Assembly (NCBI GenBank): GCA_018700535.1
Contig: JABITQ010000043.1
Span: 1-50,301, forward strand
Source: Candidatus Uhrbacteria bacterium
GTDB taxonomy: Bacteria > Patescibacteriota > Patescibacteriia > UBA9934 > GWF2-40-263
Length of the DNA stretch: 50,301 nucleotides
Reading direction: 5' to 3'
The notes beneath the pieces were generated by a model, which was not told the DNA's origin, searched no databases, and saw nothing but the letters and a program-made list of their open reading frames with translations. Both the position numbers and the translations under genes were made by a program. Below are positions 22,463-30,428 of this stretch, one piece after another; the first letter of the stretch is position 1; the number at the start of each line of letters is the position of its first letter.

Positions 22463-22915
22463 ATGCCTACACTAGCTGTAAACAAAAAAGCACTATTTGA
22501 TTATGACATTCTTCAGAAATATGAGGGAGGTTTAGTGTTATCTGGTCCAGAAGTAAAGTCCATAAAGGGTGGTCAAGTTCAGTTAAAAGGTGCATTTTTG
22601 CACATAAAGAAGGGGGAGCTTTGGTTAAAAAATAGCTTTGTCGCTGCGTACAAGCCCGCAGGTCCAAGCGAAGATTACGACCCTTATGCGGACCGAAAGG
22701 TGCTTGTGCATAAACGGGAGTTCAACAAGTTGATCGGGAAGCAGCAGGCTGAAGGGTTAACAATCGTTCCGTTGTCGATTTATACAAAGGGAGACCTGAT
22801 CAAATTGGCGTTTGCCATTGGTCGAGGAAAGAAAAAGTACGAGAAGCGTGAGTCGATTAAAAAGCGTGATGTGCAGCGGCAGATGCAGGAGAGGATGAAA
22901 GGAAATCGAGAGTAA
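22463..22915 (+). CDS. smpB: SsrA-binding protein SmpB
   Basis: 150 residues, the usual length. Landmarks: NKKALFDYDILQKYEGGLVLSGPEVKSIKGGQVQLKGAFLHIKKGELWLKNSFVAAY, the DRKVLVHKREFNKLIGK stretch and a basic C-terminal tail (KKYEKRESIKKRDVQRQMQERMKGN) that enters the ribosomal decoding centre. It carries tmRNA to stalled ribosomes. The tmRNA gene is about 2.8 kb away in the same window on the other strand. Confidence 0.97.
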   Translation: MPTLAVNKKALFDYDILQKYEGGLVLSGPEVKSIKGGQVQLKGAFLHIKKGELWLKNSFVAAYKPAGPSEDYDPYADRKVLVHKREFNKLIGKQQAEGLTIVPLSIYTKGDLIKLAFAIGRGKKKYEKRESIKKRDVQRQMQERMKGNRE

Positions 22916-22922
22916 AAACAAG

Positions 22923-22979
22923 ACCCCCTTCAACAAGTCTCAGTGGTCGTTAGACCTAAGCTTGTCGAAGGGGGTTTTT
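22923..22979. terminator. Bidirectional terminator between smpB and paralogue 2
   Basis: ACCCCCTTC-ACAAG / CTTGTCGAAGGGGGT outer stem with TTTTTC on the plus side and a T-rich tail on the minus side; an inner AGGTCTA/TAGACCT-like hairpin in the loop. Confidence 0.8.
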
Positions 22980-22989
22980 CGTTGTGCTG

Positions 22990-24213
22990 CTATTTGCAGC
23001 GCTTGAGCGTCCACTCGCCGTTCTTCAGTGTGGCGGTGTGGGTCGATTTGTCGTTGTCTGTGACGAGTGCGCAATTGTCGCTCTTCATTGCAGGGCGGTA
23101 ATACGGCTCGCAGCTGTCCCACGATCCGTCTTTCCAGACCATGGCCTCGGCGTATCCCTCAGAACATCCAACTACGAAACATCCACTTGGTTCAGGGCCC
23201 ATCTTGTTTTCGTGCAACATGGTGAACTTGGTGCATGTGCGTGGTTCGGGTGGTGGGGGAGGAGGGGTGGCGGCAGGAGCAGATTCCAGTTCGGGTGCCT
23301 GCACGATATCGTCTGGTGCAATGCGCGGCACGACGACCAGCTCTTGTTCAGCTGAAGGAGGATGCTGTTGCATGCCTCCGTCGCGCACAAGTGGTGTCCA
23401 CTCAAAGAAGTCGAACACCGGCTCTTGATGGGTTACAAGTCTGTAACCCACGAGGGGGATCATGCACATGAAACCAAGCAGCATGAGTGCACCCAAGATC
23501 CCCCAGAACATATTTGACCTAGGCCATCTTGAGCTGGATTCATCTGGGTTCTCGTCTCCAACACCTTGTACTGCATCCAGGTTCTTTTCGAGTTCAGGCG
23601 AAGGTTCGGGTCTTTCTCGTTCTTCTCGTCTTTCTCGAAATGGATCTAGTGATGGTGTTTGTGCAGCCTGTTGTCCTGGCACACAGTCATCCAGCAGCAT
23701 CAGGCTTCCGATACGAGCGGGAGGCTTGTTGACACCAGTCACTCGTGTGAAAACTGGTGCTGCGCGTTTGATTTCGTCTGTGTCATCTTCTTTGTCAGGG
23801 AAATCAGGGAGGTCGGTGCCGTCGGTGTTTGGAAATGAAGGTGTGACTGAAGATGGTGTTGATGCAGAGCTGTGCTGAAGTGTTACCGAGACTCTACGAT
23901 CAACAAACCGACTCCCAGGTGAGCAGATCAACACAACTGGATCGCCATCAGATGTTGCATGGATTGTGAAAACCAGCTGTGGTTCACTTCTCGCATCCGT
24001 GGATTCACATACACCAGCCAAGACAGGGCTAGGATTGTCAAAGGAGACTCCGCCTCCTCCGTTGATTCCACCATCAATGCCACTGAGCATGATCCTCAGT
24101 TGCTCTTTGGGTATTCCACCAACTACAACAACCTTTACTTTCTGAGTGTCACCTTCCTCCATCCGCTTGAGGGTGGTGGGTGTCACTCTGAGATAGATTT
24201 TCGAATGATCCAT
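22990..24213 (-). CDS. Orphan membrane protein, Cys-rich C-terminal domain (paralogue 2)
   Basis: 407 residues, GGAGG 5 nt before the ATG. N-terminal beta domain (KVKVVVVGGIPKEQLRIMLSG ... FVDRRVSVTL), then a long acidic, Pro/Glu/Arg-rich linker (RERREERERPEPSPELEKN), one membrane helix (MFWGILGALMLLGFMCMIPLVGY, near residue 235-257), a second Pro-rich linker ending in PPPPPPEP, and the C-terminal domain TCTKFTMLHENKMGPEPSGCFVVGCSEGYAE ... LKNGEWTLKRCK. Both end domains are homologous to the gene at 20341-21123; the linkers are not. The seven-plus cysteines of the C-terminal domain suggest disulphides outside the membrane. No family recognised. Confidence 0.68.
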   Translation of the reverse strand: MDHSKIYLRVTPTTLKRMEEGDTQKVKVVVVGGIPKEQLRIMLSGIDGGINGGGGVSFDNPSPVLAGVCESTDARSEPQLVFTIHATSDGDPVVLICSPGSRFVDRRVSVTLQHSSASTPSSVTPSFPNTDGTDLPDFPDKEDDTDEIKRAAPVFTRVTGVNKPPARIGSLMLLDDCVPGQQAAQTPSLDPFRERREERERPEPSPELEKNLDAVQGVGDENPDESSSRWPRSNMFWGILGALMLLGFMCMIPLVGYRLVTHQEPVFDFFEWTPLVRDGGMQQHPPSAEQELVVVPRIAPDDIVQAPELESAPAATPPPPPPEPRTCTKFTMLHENKMGPEPSGCFVVGCSEGYAEAMVWKDGSWDSCEPYYRPAMKSDNCALVTDNDKSTHTATLKNGEWTLKRCK

Positions 24214-24332
24214 CGGTTCCTCCTGCGGAAAACTTCATGGCAGTATTTCACTGCCATTGGATCTCGACCGTGCCAAAAATATGCTCGTTTGTCAACGGTC
24301 CCTAAAGATAGATATAGAAAAGAAAACAGCGC

Positions 24333-24394
24333 ACCCACGATCAGTAGACGTTCATCAAGGATGAATGTTCTGTGCTGATGTGAGCGCGCGCGTT
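24333..24394 (-). terminator. Long imperfect terminator hairpin
   Basis: Arms beginning GCGCTCACATCAG and ending GGGTGCGC pair around GATGAA/TTCATC with several mismatches, then GTTTTCTTTTC on the minus strand. Confidence 0.6.
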
Positions 24395-24404
24395 GTTTTG
24401 TCTG

Positions 24405-24980
24405 TTATCGGCGTTTTCCGAGATCAGAGTCTACTGCATAGACCCGCTCTTCTACAACGCTCCATTGTGTGGTGCGGGACCCTCTGCACATGTAGTTGGC
24501 ACGCGGGCGTGCTTCACCGATGTAGGGTTGAGTCCACCCTGTGTTGCTAATTTTCCGATGGCAGTGTCGTGTCCTGAACGGAGCAAGCTGAACAATCTCG
24601 ATCTCAATCAGATCTCCTTCGTTCAGTCCGAGCACCTGGAAGCTGTTGATGTCGGTGCTGCTCACGACTTGCTTGTACCCGACAGTCACCACCACATGGG
24701 TGATGCCTCCCATAGCGTATTTGAAGTCGCGGAGGGAGCCGAAGTTTACGCACCAGTCACCGTCGCCCACTGAGATGTGGAGCCGTGCGTCGTCGCGAGT
24801 GCCGAAGCGATGTTCTTCGGCGTATTTTTTCACGTCGTATCCATGACTCTTCCAGGTGATCCCCTCAGTGTCTTTTGCGATCGACAGTCGGATCGCGTTC
24901 GGACATCCCTCGCTCGCCTTGGCGATATTGCCGAAGCAGAAGCTGAGAGTCATGCTGAGAAGCATGAGCAGAATGCGCAT
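24405..24980 (-). CDS. Secreted orphan protein of unknown function
   Basis: 191 residues. Signal peptide MRILLMLLSMTLSFCFGNIAKA (cleavage near AKA-SEG). GGAGG sits 6 nt before the ATG. The mature part is strand-rich (ITHVVVTVGYKQVVSS, GDLIEIEIVQLAPFRTRHCHRKI) with five cysteines, so a disulphide-stabilised beta fold outside the membrane is likely. It lies upstream of the Cys-rich membrane protein on the same strand but has its own promoter and terminator. Confidence 0.6.
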   Translation of the reverse strand: MRILLMLLSMTLSFCFGNIAKASEGCPNAIRLSIAKDTEGITWKSHGYDVKKYAEEHRFGTRDDARLHISVGDGDWCVNFGSLRDFKYAMGGITHVVVTVGYKQVVSSTDINSFQVLGLNEGDLIEIEIVQLAPFRTRHCHRKISNTGWTQPYIGEARPRANYMCRGSRTTQWSVVEERVYAVDSDLGKRR

Positions 24981-25057
24981 GAATTCCTCCAGTAGTGCGT
25001 GAAACCGATATGGCGCCCAAAGTGGGGCCTGTCAGCAGGGTTGTCTTGCGACGATGA

Positions 25058-25086
25058 AAACTAATACGAAACGAGGGTGTTGTCAA
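25058..25086 (-). promoter_or_regulatory. Promoter of the secreted orphan gene
   Basis: TTGACA, 17-nt spacer, TAGTTT. Confidence 0.65.
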
Positions 25087-25122
25087 TGATAATGAGCGGC
25101 TTAACAATTTTGAAAAGAAACA

Positions 25123-25178
25123 ACCCCACCGTCAGCGAGCCTCCAGTGGGGAGTTGCTCGTTGACCGATGGGGTCAGC
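25123..25178 (-). terminator. Long terminator hairpin
   Basis: CCCCATCGGTCAACGAGC / GCTCGCTGACGGTGGGG, 18 positions with two or three mismatches, inner CTCCCCACTGGAG hairpin, then TTGTTTC on the minus strand. Confidence 0.75.
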
Positions 25179-25191
25179 GTTGGGTTCGTTG

Positions 25192-25524
25192 CTAGTCGGT
25201 GCAGCGGATGGTGTGTGTGCCTTCAGGGTTCCAGGTGATCACAAACTGTGTGCCAGTGGGGCAGGGTTCCTCATCGAGGTTTGTGATTGCACATTCAATT
25301 GTTGTAGGTGCTTCATCAGTCACCGCTGTCGCAACGAGGGTAATTCGTTCGTCCTCATCACCTAATTCGTTGTAGCGGCTTGGGATGGTGACAGTGACAC
25401 AGAAGATGGGTTCATCACCGTTTGCCAGAGCCTTGGCGATTTGCTCAGGGCTTTCTGTGAAATCTTCAACCGTGTACTCGACACTGTCTTCCGGGAACTC
25501 AACACCTGCATGCCAGTTGATCAT
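25192..25524 (-). CDS. Orphan protein, beta-sandwich-like
   Basis: 110 residues from the ATG with AGAGGTG 4 nt upstream; the longer frame reaches back towards the promoter. Acidic and strand-rich (EPIFCVTVTIPSRY, ERITLVATAVTDEAPTTIECAITNL, GTQFVITWNPEGTHTIRC), with an Ig-like alternation and four cysteines. No signal peptide or membrane helix. It may be related in fold to the N-terminal domains of the nearby membrane proteins, but I cannot show homology. Confidence 0.55.
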   Translation of the reverse strand: MINWHAGVEFPEDSVEYTVEDFTESPEQIAKALANGDEPIFCVTVTIPSRYNELGDEDERITLVATAVTDEAPTTIECAITNLDEEPCPTGTQFVITWNPEGTHTIRCTD

Positions 25525-25560
25525 GTAACACCTCTCAGTCACAAGGAAACGTGACAAGAG

Positions 25561-25589
25561 AAGATGTCATATTTTAGCCATTTTGTCAA
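25561..25589 (-). promoter_or_regulatory. Promoter of orphan gene
   Basis: TTGACA, 17-nt spacer, CATCTT. Confidence 0.5.
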
Positions 25590-25618
25590 TGCTAAAAGTA
25601 GGATTGGTTCATTCAAAC

Positions 25619-25740
25619 AAAAAACTTCATATCGGATGAGATACGCCGTGCTGGAGCCAAAAAATTGATGAGTCGACCCTGCTGGTCGGTGAGTCAATTT
25701 TTTGGCGAAGCACAAGCAGATCGCCGATATGAAGTTTTTT
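25619..25740 (-). repeat. 92-nt palindromic element (copy 1) inside the tmRNA terminator stem
   Basis: Outer arms 25619-25633 and 25726-25740 pair perfectly over 15 bp (AAAAAACTTCATATC) and, with the T run, look like an intrinsic terminator stem for the tmRNA. The loop is an exact 92-nt element (25634-25725) that begins GGCGATCT and ends TATCTCATCC on the minus strand. It is itself an imperfect palindrome with an A6/T6 pair and a GACC/GGTC tip. A second copy lies at 34401-34492. Confidence 0.85.
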
Positions 25741-26131
25741 GGTGGAGCTGGGGAGAATCGAACTCCCGTCTGGTAAGTCTTTACAAAATGACGTTTCCAA
25801 GCGCATTCATGCTTGTTTACGTTGTGCGCTCAATGCATGAACAAATACGCACAGCGTTGTCGATCTGCAATCTTATGTAGGAGAGATCGACGACCTCATA
25901 CACCAGCTCGAATTATGACATTCGGATCAAAGCTATCGAGCGTTGCTAAGTCGAATGGTTCTCAAACCCTTAGGCGAGAACAGGAGCGAGAGCAGGAACA
26001 CTGAACGCATTCTTGATCTTCGCCATGACGTTGTTTGCAGTTGTAGTCTTGCGCTGAGGGATTTACGAGTGGCAGCACCCACTCGGCTTGATCATAGATG
26101 TAAGTGGCCCCCATCGATACCGATCAGCCCC
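25740..26131 (-). ncRNA. ssrA: Transfer-messenger RNA (tmRNA), one-piece
   Basis: 392 nt. The 5' end GGGGCTG pairs with CAGCTCC before the encoded ACCA end, forming the 7-bp acceptor stem; the T arm GACGGGAGTTCGATTCTCCC is intact. The tag frame runs from 26038 down to a TAA at 25970 and encodes a 22-residue peptide that starts ANNVMAKIKN and ends in PALAPVLA, a good degron ending in LA. With SmpB it rescues stalled ribosomes and marks the peptide for proteolysis. Confidence 0.96.
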
Positions 26132-26136
26132 ATATC

Positions 26137-26260
26137 CAGGATCCGACCAGTTGGCACACTGCTTCGTCACGATTCAATTTTTTTGTTCGATGTACTTTTG
26201 GGTACACCTCACAAAAAAATGGAATCGTTCCTCGCATTGCACTCAACTGGTCGAATCCTG
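26137..26260 (-). repeat. 124-nt palindrome in the tmRNA leader
   Basis: Two 59-nt arms pair around a 6-nt loop (TTTTGG on the plus strand). The outer 17 positions (CAGGATNCGACCAGTTG) differ at one base, and the T7/A7 blocks and GTAC/GTAC tip also pair. It ends 5 nt before the mature tmRNA 5' end, inside the region between promoter and tmRNA. Confidence 0.8.
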
Positions 26261-26287
26261 GTTTCGTTAGAGATTTCTAACTGGGGA

Positions 26288-26316
26288 ACTATACTAAAAA
26301 ATAGCGTGATTGTCAA
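26288..26316 (-). promoter_or_regulatory. Promoter of tmRNA
   Basis: TTGACA, 17-nt spacer, TATAGT; it predicts a precursor with a leader of about 150 nt. Confidence 0.75.
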
Positions 26317-26349
26317 CCGATCCACAGGCTTAAAAGTGGGTTGTTGTGC

Positions 26350-26355
26350 TATAAT
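26350..26355 (+). promoter_or_regulatory. -10 box of the AI-2E transporter operon (leaderless start)
   Basis: TATAAT, 9 nt before the ATG. Confidence 0.6.
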
Positions 26356-26364
26356 TTGGTCATT

Positions 26365-27387
26365 ATGAAGCCACCACAATCCGTTAGTATTTCGACGTCT
26401 ACGTTTATGAAAGCCGTGCTTATTGTGCTCGGTCTTTGGTTCCTATGGTTTGTTCGTGATGTTGTTGCGATTTTGGTTGTGGCGGTGTTGCTTGCGGCTT
26501 TGATTGATCCGTTTGCGGATTGGTTTGAGAAGCGTCGGATTCCGCGTGGGATTGCTGTGTTAATTGTTTACACAATTTTGATCGCGATTTCTTCTGTTGT
26601 GTTGATCATGCTTACGCCGGTTGTGGTTGAGCAGAGTGCGCAGCTGGTGGGGAATCTTGGTGGTTATTATGACGAGGCCTCAGACTCGTTTGGGCGCTTT
26701 GAGCAATTCTCAGAGAACCACGGTTTGTCTGAAAACTTAGCACTCTCTATTCAGTCAATTCAAGATTCGTTCTCAACGTCTTTTGATTCTGTCTTCACAA
26801 CAGTAAAAGGATTCTTTGGTGGAATCGCAGCACTCTTCATTATTTTAGTCCTCGCGTTCTACATGGTTGTTGAGGAGGATGCCGTGCGAAAATATTTTCA
26901 AAGCCTTGCTCCGCCTGAGTACCAGCCGTACTTATCGCACATGGCAAAAAAGATGAAGAACAAAATGGGTGCGTGGCTGCGTGGTCAGCTTGTACTTGGT
27001 TTGGTTGTGGGTGTTGCTGTTTACATTGGACTCAAGTTGCTCGGGATCAACTACGCGCTCTTGCTCGCACTGATGGCAGGTCTCTTCGAGGTTGTGCCTT
27101 ATGTGGGGCCAGTTATCTCGTTGTTCCCTGCATCGATTATTGGATTCGCTCAGTCACCGCTACTTGGTGTGGCTGTGATCGTGCTTTATCTGATTATTCA
27201 GCAAATTGAGAACAACGTGCTCGTACCAAAGATCATGCAAAAGGCTACAGGGCTTAATCCAATTATCAGCATCCTTGCGTTGCTTATCGGAATCAAAGTT
27301 GCGGGAGTTGTTGGTGCGATCATTTCTATTCCACTCGCGACAATGGGAGTTGTATTACTAGAAGATTTGTTTAAAGACGTTGGATAA
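26365..27387 (+). CDS. AI-2E family transporter (PerM/YdiK-like)
   Basis: 340 residues from the ATG after the -10 box. About eight membrane helices: two at the N-terminus (VLIVLGLWFLWFVRDVVAILVVAVLLAALIDPFADWFEKRRIPRGIAVLIVY), a soluble region (residues 90-145), then the family core FFGGIAALFIILVLAFYMVVEEDAVRKYFQSLAPPEYQ ... GQLVLGLVVGVAVYIGLKLLGINYALLLALMAGLFEVVPYVGPVIS and QQIENNVLVPKIMQKATGLNPIISILALLIG. The family includes AI-2 exporters and Na+/H+ antiporters; the substrate here is unknown. First gene of a run of six on the plus strand. Confidence 0.93.
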   Translation: MKPPQSVSISTSTFMKAVLIVLGLWFLWFVRDVVAILVVAVLLAALIDPFADWFEKRRIPRGIAVLIVYTILIAISSVVLIMLTPVVVEQSAQLVGNLGGYYDEASDSFGRFEQFSENHGLSENLALSIQSIQDSFSTSFDSVFTTVKGFFGGIAALFIILVLAFYMVVEEDAVRKYFQSLAPPEYQPYLSHMAKKMKNKMGAWLRGQLVLGLVVGVAVYIGLKLLGINYALLLALMAGLFEVVPYVGPVISLFPASIIGFAQSPLLGVAVIVLYLIIQQIENNVLVPKIMQKATGLNPIISILALLIGIKVAGVVGAIISIPLATMGVVLLEDLFKDVG

Positions 27388-27389
27388 TT

Positions 27390-27818
27390 ATGCGCTACTA
27401 TCATCGACATTCATTTTTCCCTCTCGTTATTATTTTGCTTACGCTTGGACTAATCCTCTTCATGTTTTATGCGTTCTCGTATCAAGAGGTTGAGGATACG
27501 CCGCGTAGCAGCACAAGCAACGAGGTAGAAGTTATTGACGCAGACAGTTACAGAGAAGAGGTTGCATACATGCTTGCTGTGTTTGAGGAGGATTTTGACG
27601 CAGCGTCAGATGATCTTTCAAAGCTTGTTTCGGCAGAAGATCTATTGGCAAGCTTGCTTGAGTTGACTGTGCCATCAGAATACAAAGTGTTGCACCTCGA
27701 GCTTGCCGTTGTGATGAACAAGATCCAGGTCTCGTTACGCAGCTCCGACAGGTCTCTTGATGAGCCGGTAAGTGCGCTTGAGCAACTCAAGTTGCAATAC
27801 CCTTGGTTAGAGAACTAG
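27390..27818 (+). CDS. Membrane-anchored protein of unknown function
   Basis: 142 residues, starting 2 nt after the transporter gene. One N-terminal membrane helix (FFPLVIILLTLGLILFMFYAF), then an acidic linker and a helical domain outside the membrane (SYREEVAYMLAVFEEDFDAASDDLSKLVSAEDLLASLLELTVPSEYKVLHLELAVVMNKIQVSLR). No family recognised. Confidence 0.75.
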   Translation: MRYYHRHSFFPLVIILLTLGLILFMFYAFSYQEVEDTPRSSTSNEVEVIDADSYREEVAYMLAVFEEDFDAASDDLSKLVSAEDLLASLLELTVPSEYKVLHLELAVVMNKIQVSLRSSDRSLDEPVSALEQLKLQYPWLEN

Positions 27819-27821
27819 TCT

Positions 27822-28574
27822 ATGGCACGTATCGAAAAAAAGTCTGATGTTAAAGACGAGATTAAAAAAATGAAAGGTGAAGTGGTAAAGGAAGTGCGTC
27901 GCGGTACAAAGACTCGTCGACCAAAGCTTACTTGCGCGTTTACATCACTTGCGTTTGTGGCGGCATCAATTGCTTGGCTACTTTGGATTGTTGCTGGGAC
28001 AGGCATGATGCACATCCCGCTTTTTTCACAACTTGCTTACAGCGTTCCTGCTCCAGAGCGAGTCGTAGACGCAGGCGTTCCTTTTGAACAGGTGGTTGAT
28101 GAACAGCTCTCAACAACACTTACCTCACGCCTTCAGGCGGGGGGTGGAGCGCTTGATGAGCAACAGATTTCATTGAGCATTGGTGAAGATTCACTTACGT
28201 CCAGCTTTCGATCATCTCTCGAAGAATTAAACCTTGAGCTTGTTGACTCCAGCGGCGCACAGGTTATGGTGGTCGCCGACAAGGGGTTTCAGTTGTTTCT
28301 ACCCATCAAAGGATCTGCAAAAGAGACAGCCTTACAGGTATCTATTTGGGCAGAGGTAGACAATGGAACAATTCGTCTCGAGCTCGGAGAAGTGCAGTTA
28401 GGGGATGTGGGCTTGCCTGCGTTCATGGTTGCATCACTGTTAAGTCCAATGATTCAGCAATACGTAAACGAGTTAAACACGGCGATCTCTGCGTATGCAG
28501 AGGTGACAGAGCTTGAATACTTGGATGGTCGTGTTGATATTGCCGGAGTCTTTTCTGTAGAAATTCTTGAATAG
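27822..28574 (+). CDS. Membrane-anchored protein of unknown function
   Basis: 250 residues. A very basic cytoplasmic start (KKSDVKDEIKKMKGEVVKEVRRGTKTRRPK), one membrane helix (AFVAASIAWLLWIVAGTGM, about residue 43-62) and a 180-residue outside domain with alternating strands and amphipathic helices (SIGEDSLTSSFRSSLEELNLELVDSSGAQVMVVADKGFQLFLPI ... LGEVQLGDVGLPAFMVASLLSPMIQQYVNELNTAISAY). The strand pattern followed by 'LGxxxLPxFMVxxxxxPMIQQ' recalls lipid-binding TULIP-like domains of the YpmS/LmeA kind; this is only a fold-level guess. Confidence 0.75.
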   Translation: MARIEKKSDVKDEIKKMKGEVVKEVRRGTKTRRPKLTCAFTSLAFVAASIAWLLWIVAGTGMMHIPLFSQLAYSVPAPERVVDAGVPFEQVVDEQLSTTLTSRLQAGGGALDEQQISLSIGEDSLTSSFRSSLEELNLELVDSSGAQVMVVADKGFQLFLPIKGSAKETALQVSIWAEVDNGTIRLELGEVQLGDVGLPAFMVASLLSPMIQQYVNELNTAISAYAEVTELEYLDGRVDIAGVFSVEILE

Positions 28575-28576
28575 TT

Positions 28577-29341
28577 ATGTTGGTTCTCTATCGTCTCACT
28601 TCTGTTTTTGTTGCACTTACTACCATTGCTGCTTTTGCACTGATGGTTTTTGAGACAAGTGTTCCATTGCTCGTGCTAGGACTCTCGTTAGTACTGGTTG
28701 TATTGCTGATTGGTCGTCTCTTACGTTTTCAGTTCAGAACCTTCCAATTTTGGCACCTGCTTGCGACACCAGCTTTGTTTCTTACATCCAGTTACGCATT
28801 TCTGTTTTTTCTAGAACAGTCCTACGCACTTGCGCTTCTTGGTGTGCTCACTGTATTGCTACTGACATTGTTTGTTGAGTATGTGTTTACCTACATTCAC
28901 CTACCAACAATGTACCAACCGTTCTCTATTGAGCATCTAGGTTTGCTAATGAACATCCTTACCTTGTTCTTCTTGAGCTCAGTTGGCTTTGGTCTTAGGT
29001 TGTTCTTGCAGGCTCCGCTGTGGATTCTGGGTGTTATCTTTTTCCTATTGTCTTGGTATGTGGTGTACGGAACGCTTTGGGCAAGTAAGGTGGAGGATCA
29101 TCGCGCAAAGCCTTATGCGATTGCCGGTGCGATATTGACGACAGAGTTGTTCGTGGCGATCTCTTTTTTGCCTAGTGGTTTTTATACAAATGCTGCATTC
29201 GTTGCATTAACGTTTTACATCTTTCTTGGGCTTACTCGCGCGAGTGCGCTTCATCGACTTAACAAAACCATCACACGTCGCTATCTCATGATCTTTGGGA
29301 TTCTCGTTGCGGCGATTGTGCTGACTTCACAGTGGCTATGA
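28577..29341 (+). CDS. Polytopic membrane protein of unknown function
   Basis: 254 residues with about seven or eight hydrophobic helices and short loops; almost no soluble part. Helix-rich stretches include VFVALTTIAAFALMVFE, VPLLVLGLSLVLVVLLIGRLL and YALALLGVLTVLLLTLFVEYVFTYIHLPTMYQPFSIEHLG. No transporter motif seen. It overlaps the next gene by four bases (ATGA), so expression is coupled to the HtrA-like protein. Confidence 0.75.
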   Translation: MLVLYRLTSVFVALTTIAAFALMVFETSVPLLVLGLSLVLVVLLIGRLLRFQFRTFQFWHLLATPALFLTSSYAFLFFLEQSYALALLGVLTVLLLTLFVEYVFTYIHLPTMYQPFSIEHLGLLMNILTLFFLSSVGFGLRLFLQAPLWILGVIFFLLSWYVVYGTLWASKVEDHRAKPYAIAGAILTTELFVAISFLPSGFYTNAAFVALTFYIFLGLTRASALHRLNKTITRRYLMIFGILVAAIVLTSQWL

Positions 29342-30405
29342 GTGATTCATTCAAACAACTTATTCGCATCATCGTTGTCTCGACGATTGTTGGAGCTGCT
29401 AGCGGAACCTTTTGGGCTGCGCTCACGACAACACATTTGTCCGACTACGCATTAGAGCTCGGCAGACTTGCAGAGCCACTTCGTATTGCAGAAGAGCGTC
29501 CACGTGCGTTCCCATCAAGTTATGAAGAAGCTTTGGATCAGCTTGCAGAAGAAGTCTTGCCAGCGGTTGCAATGCTCACCACAGCACGAGATGCTGAGGT
29601 GGTGAGTTTGTACGATGAGCGTTTTGAGCCAGCACTTGTTTTGACGTCAGATGGATGGATGCTGTCGCTAGACGACTCAGCTCAGGTGCAACGTGCGGTT
29701 ACAACCAATGGTGTGTGTGAGGCTGTGCTGCGCGAGCAGGATGCGCTCACAGGTGCTGTGTTCTACCGTTGCGATGACCAGTCTCTTCCTGTTGTGGCAT
29801 TTGGATCTGGATTTGATGTAGAGGTCGGTGAGCAGCTTTTTGTTGTCGGCGCATCTGACAACATTATTCACAGTGAGGTTGTTCAGGTGTCATGGGGTGT
29901 AGACGCATCTGTTTCTTCAGATAAGCCTTCAAGACGCATTATCCTTTCTACTTCTGCTGTTTCACAGGTTGGGGCTGGTGTGTTTGATCTTTCGTCAAAA
30001 CTTGTGGGGATTGTAGAAGGCGTTACCCCTACAGGTGTGAGTGTTCTCCCAATCGATTCTGTTCTCGCTGGGTTTAACAGTTTGCTAAAAAACGACGAGT
30101 TTAGTCGCGCATCGCTTGGAGTGAATGCTGTAAACCTTTCAACCTCTCTTGTTCCTGATGTCTTGGGTATTCCACGTTCATATGGTGCGCTTTTGTATGG
30201 CGCGGGTGCAGTTGAATTTGGATCAGCTGCTGCGGATGCTGGGTTGCTACGGGGAGACATTATTTTATCTATTGATCACAACGACATAAACGCATCGCGC
30301 TCACTCGACGAACGTCTTCTTGATTACCAACCGCTCGATGAGGTCGTCCTCATGATTGAGCGTGATGGTGAAGAGATAGAGGTTGCTGTTACATTGGGGG
30401 AGTGA
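29338..30405 (+). CDS. HtrA/DegP-like protein with PDZ domain and lost catalytic triad
   Basis: 355 residues. N-terminal membrane anchor (IIRIIVVSTIVGAASGTFWAAL), a trypsin-like domain (about residues 60-235) and a PDZ domain (GAVEFGSAAADAGLLRGDIILSIDHNDINASRSLDERLLDYQPLDEVVLMIERDGEEIEVAVTLG). The protease core keeps the scaffold (ALVLTSDGWMLS, VGEQLFVVGAS, RIILSTSAV, GVFDLSSKLVGIVEG), but the catalytic His of NNHV, the Asp of DLAVL and the Ser of GNSGG are all replaced; the last reads SQVGAGV. A pseudoprotease that binds peptides by its PDZ domain is likely. Start at the ATG overlapping the previous stop. Confidence 0.82.
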   Translation: MSDSFKQLIRIIVVSTIVGAASGTFWAALTTTHLSDYALELGRLAEPLRIAEERPRAFPSSYEEALDQLAEEVLPAVAMLTTARDAEVVSLYDERFEPALVLTSDGWMLSLDDSAQVQRAVTTNGVCEAVLREQDALTGAVFYRCDDQSLPVVAFGSGFDVEVGEQLFVVGASDNIIHSEVVQVSWGVDASVSSDKPSRRIILSTSAVSQVGAGVFDLSSKLVGIVEGVTPTGVSVLPIDSVLAGFNSLLKNDEFSRASLGVNAVNLSTSLVPDVLGIPRSYGALLYGAGAVEFGSAAADAGLLRGDIILSIDHNDINASRSLDERLLDYQPLDEVVLMIERDGEEIEVAVTLGE

Positions 30406-30428
30406 TGAGGTATACTTAAAGAGGAAAT

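Noticed and set aside
26341..26364. Upstream start for the AI-2E transporter
   Set aside because: It would lie before the TATAAT box that places the transcript start at the downstream ATG.
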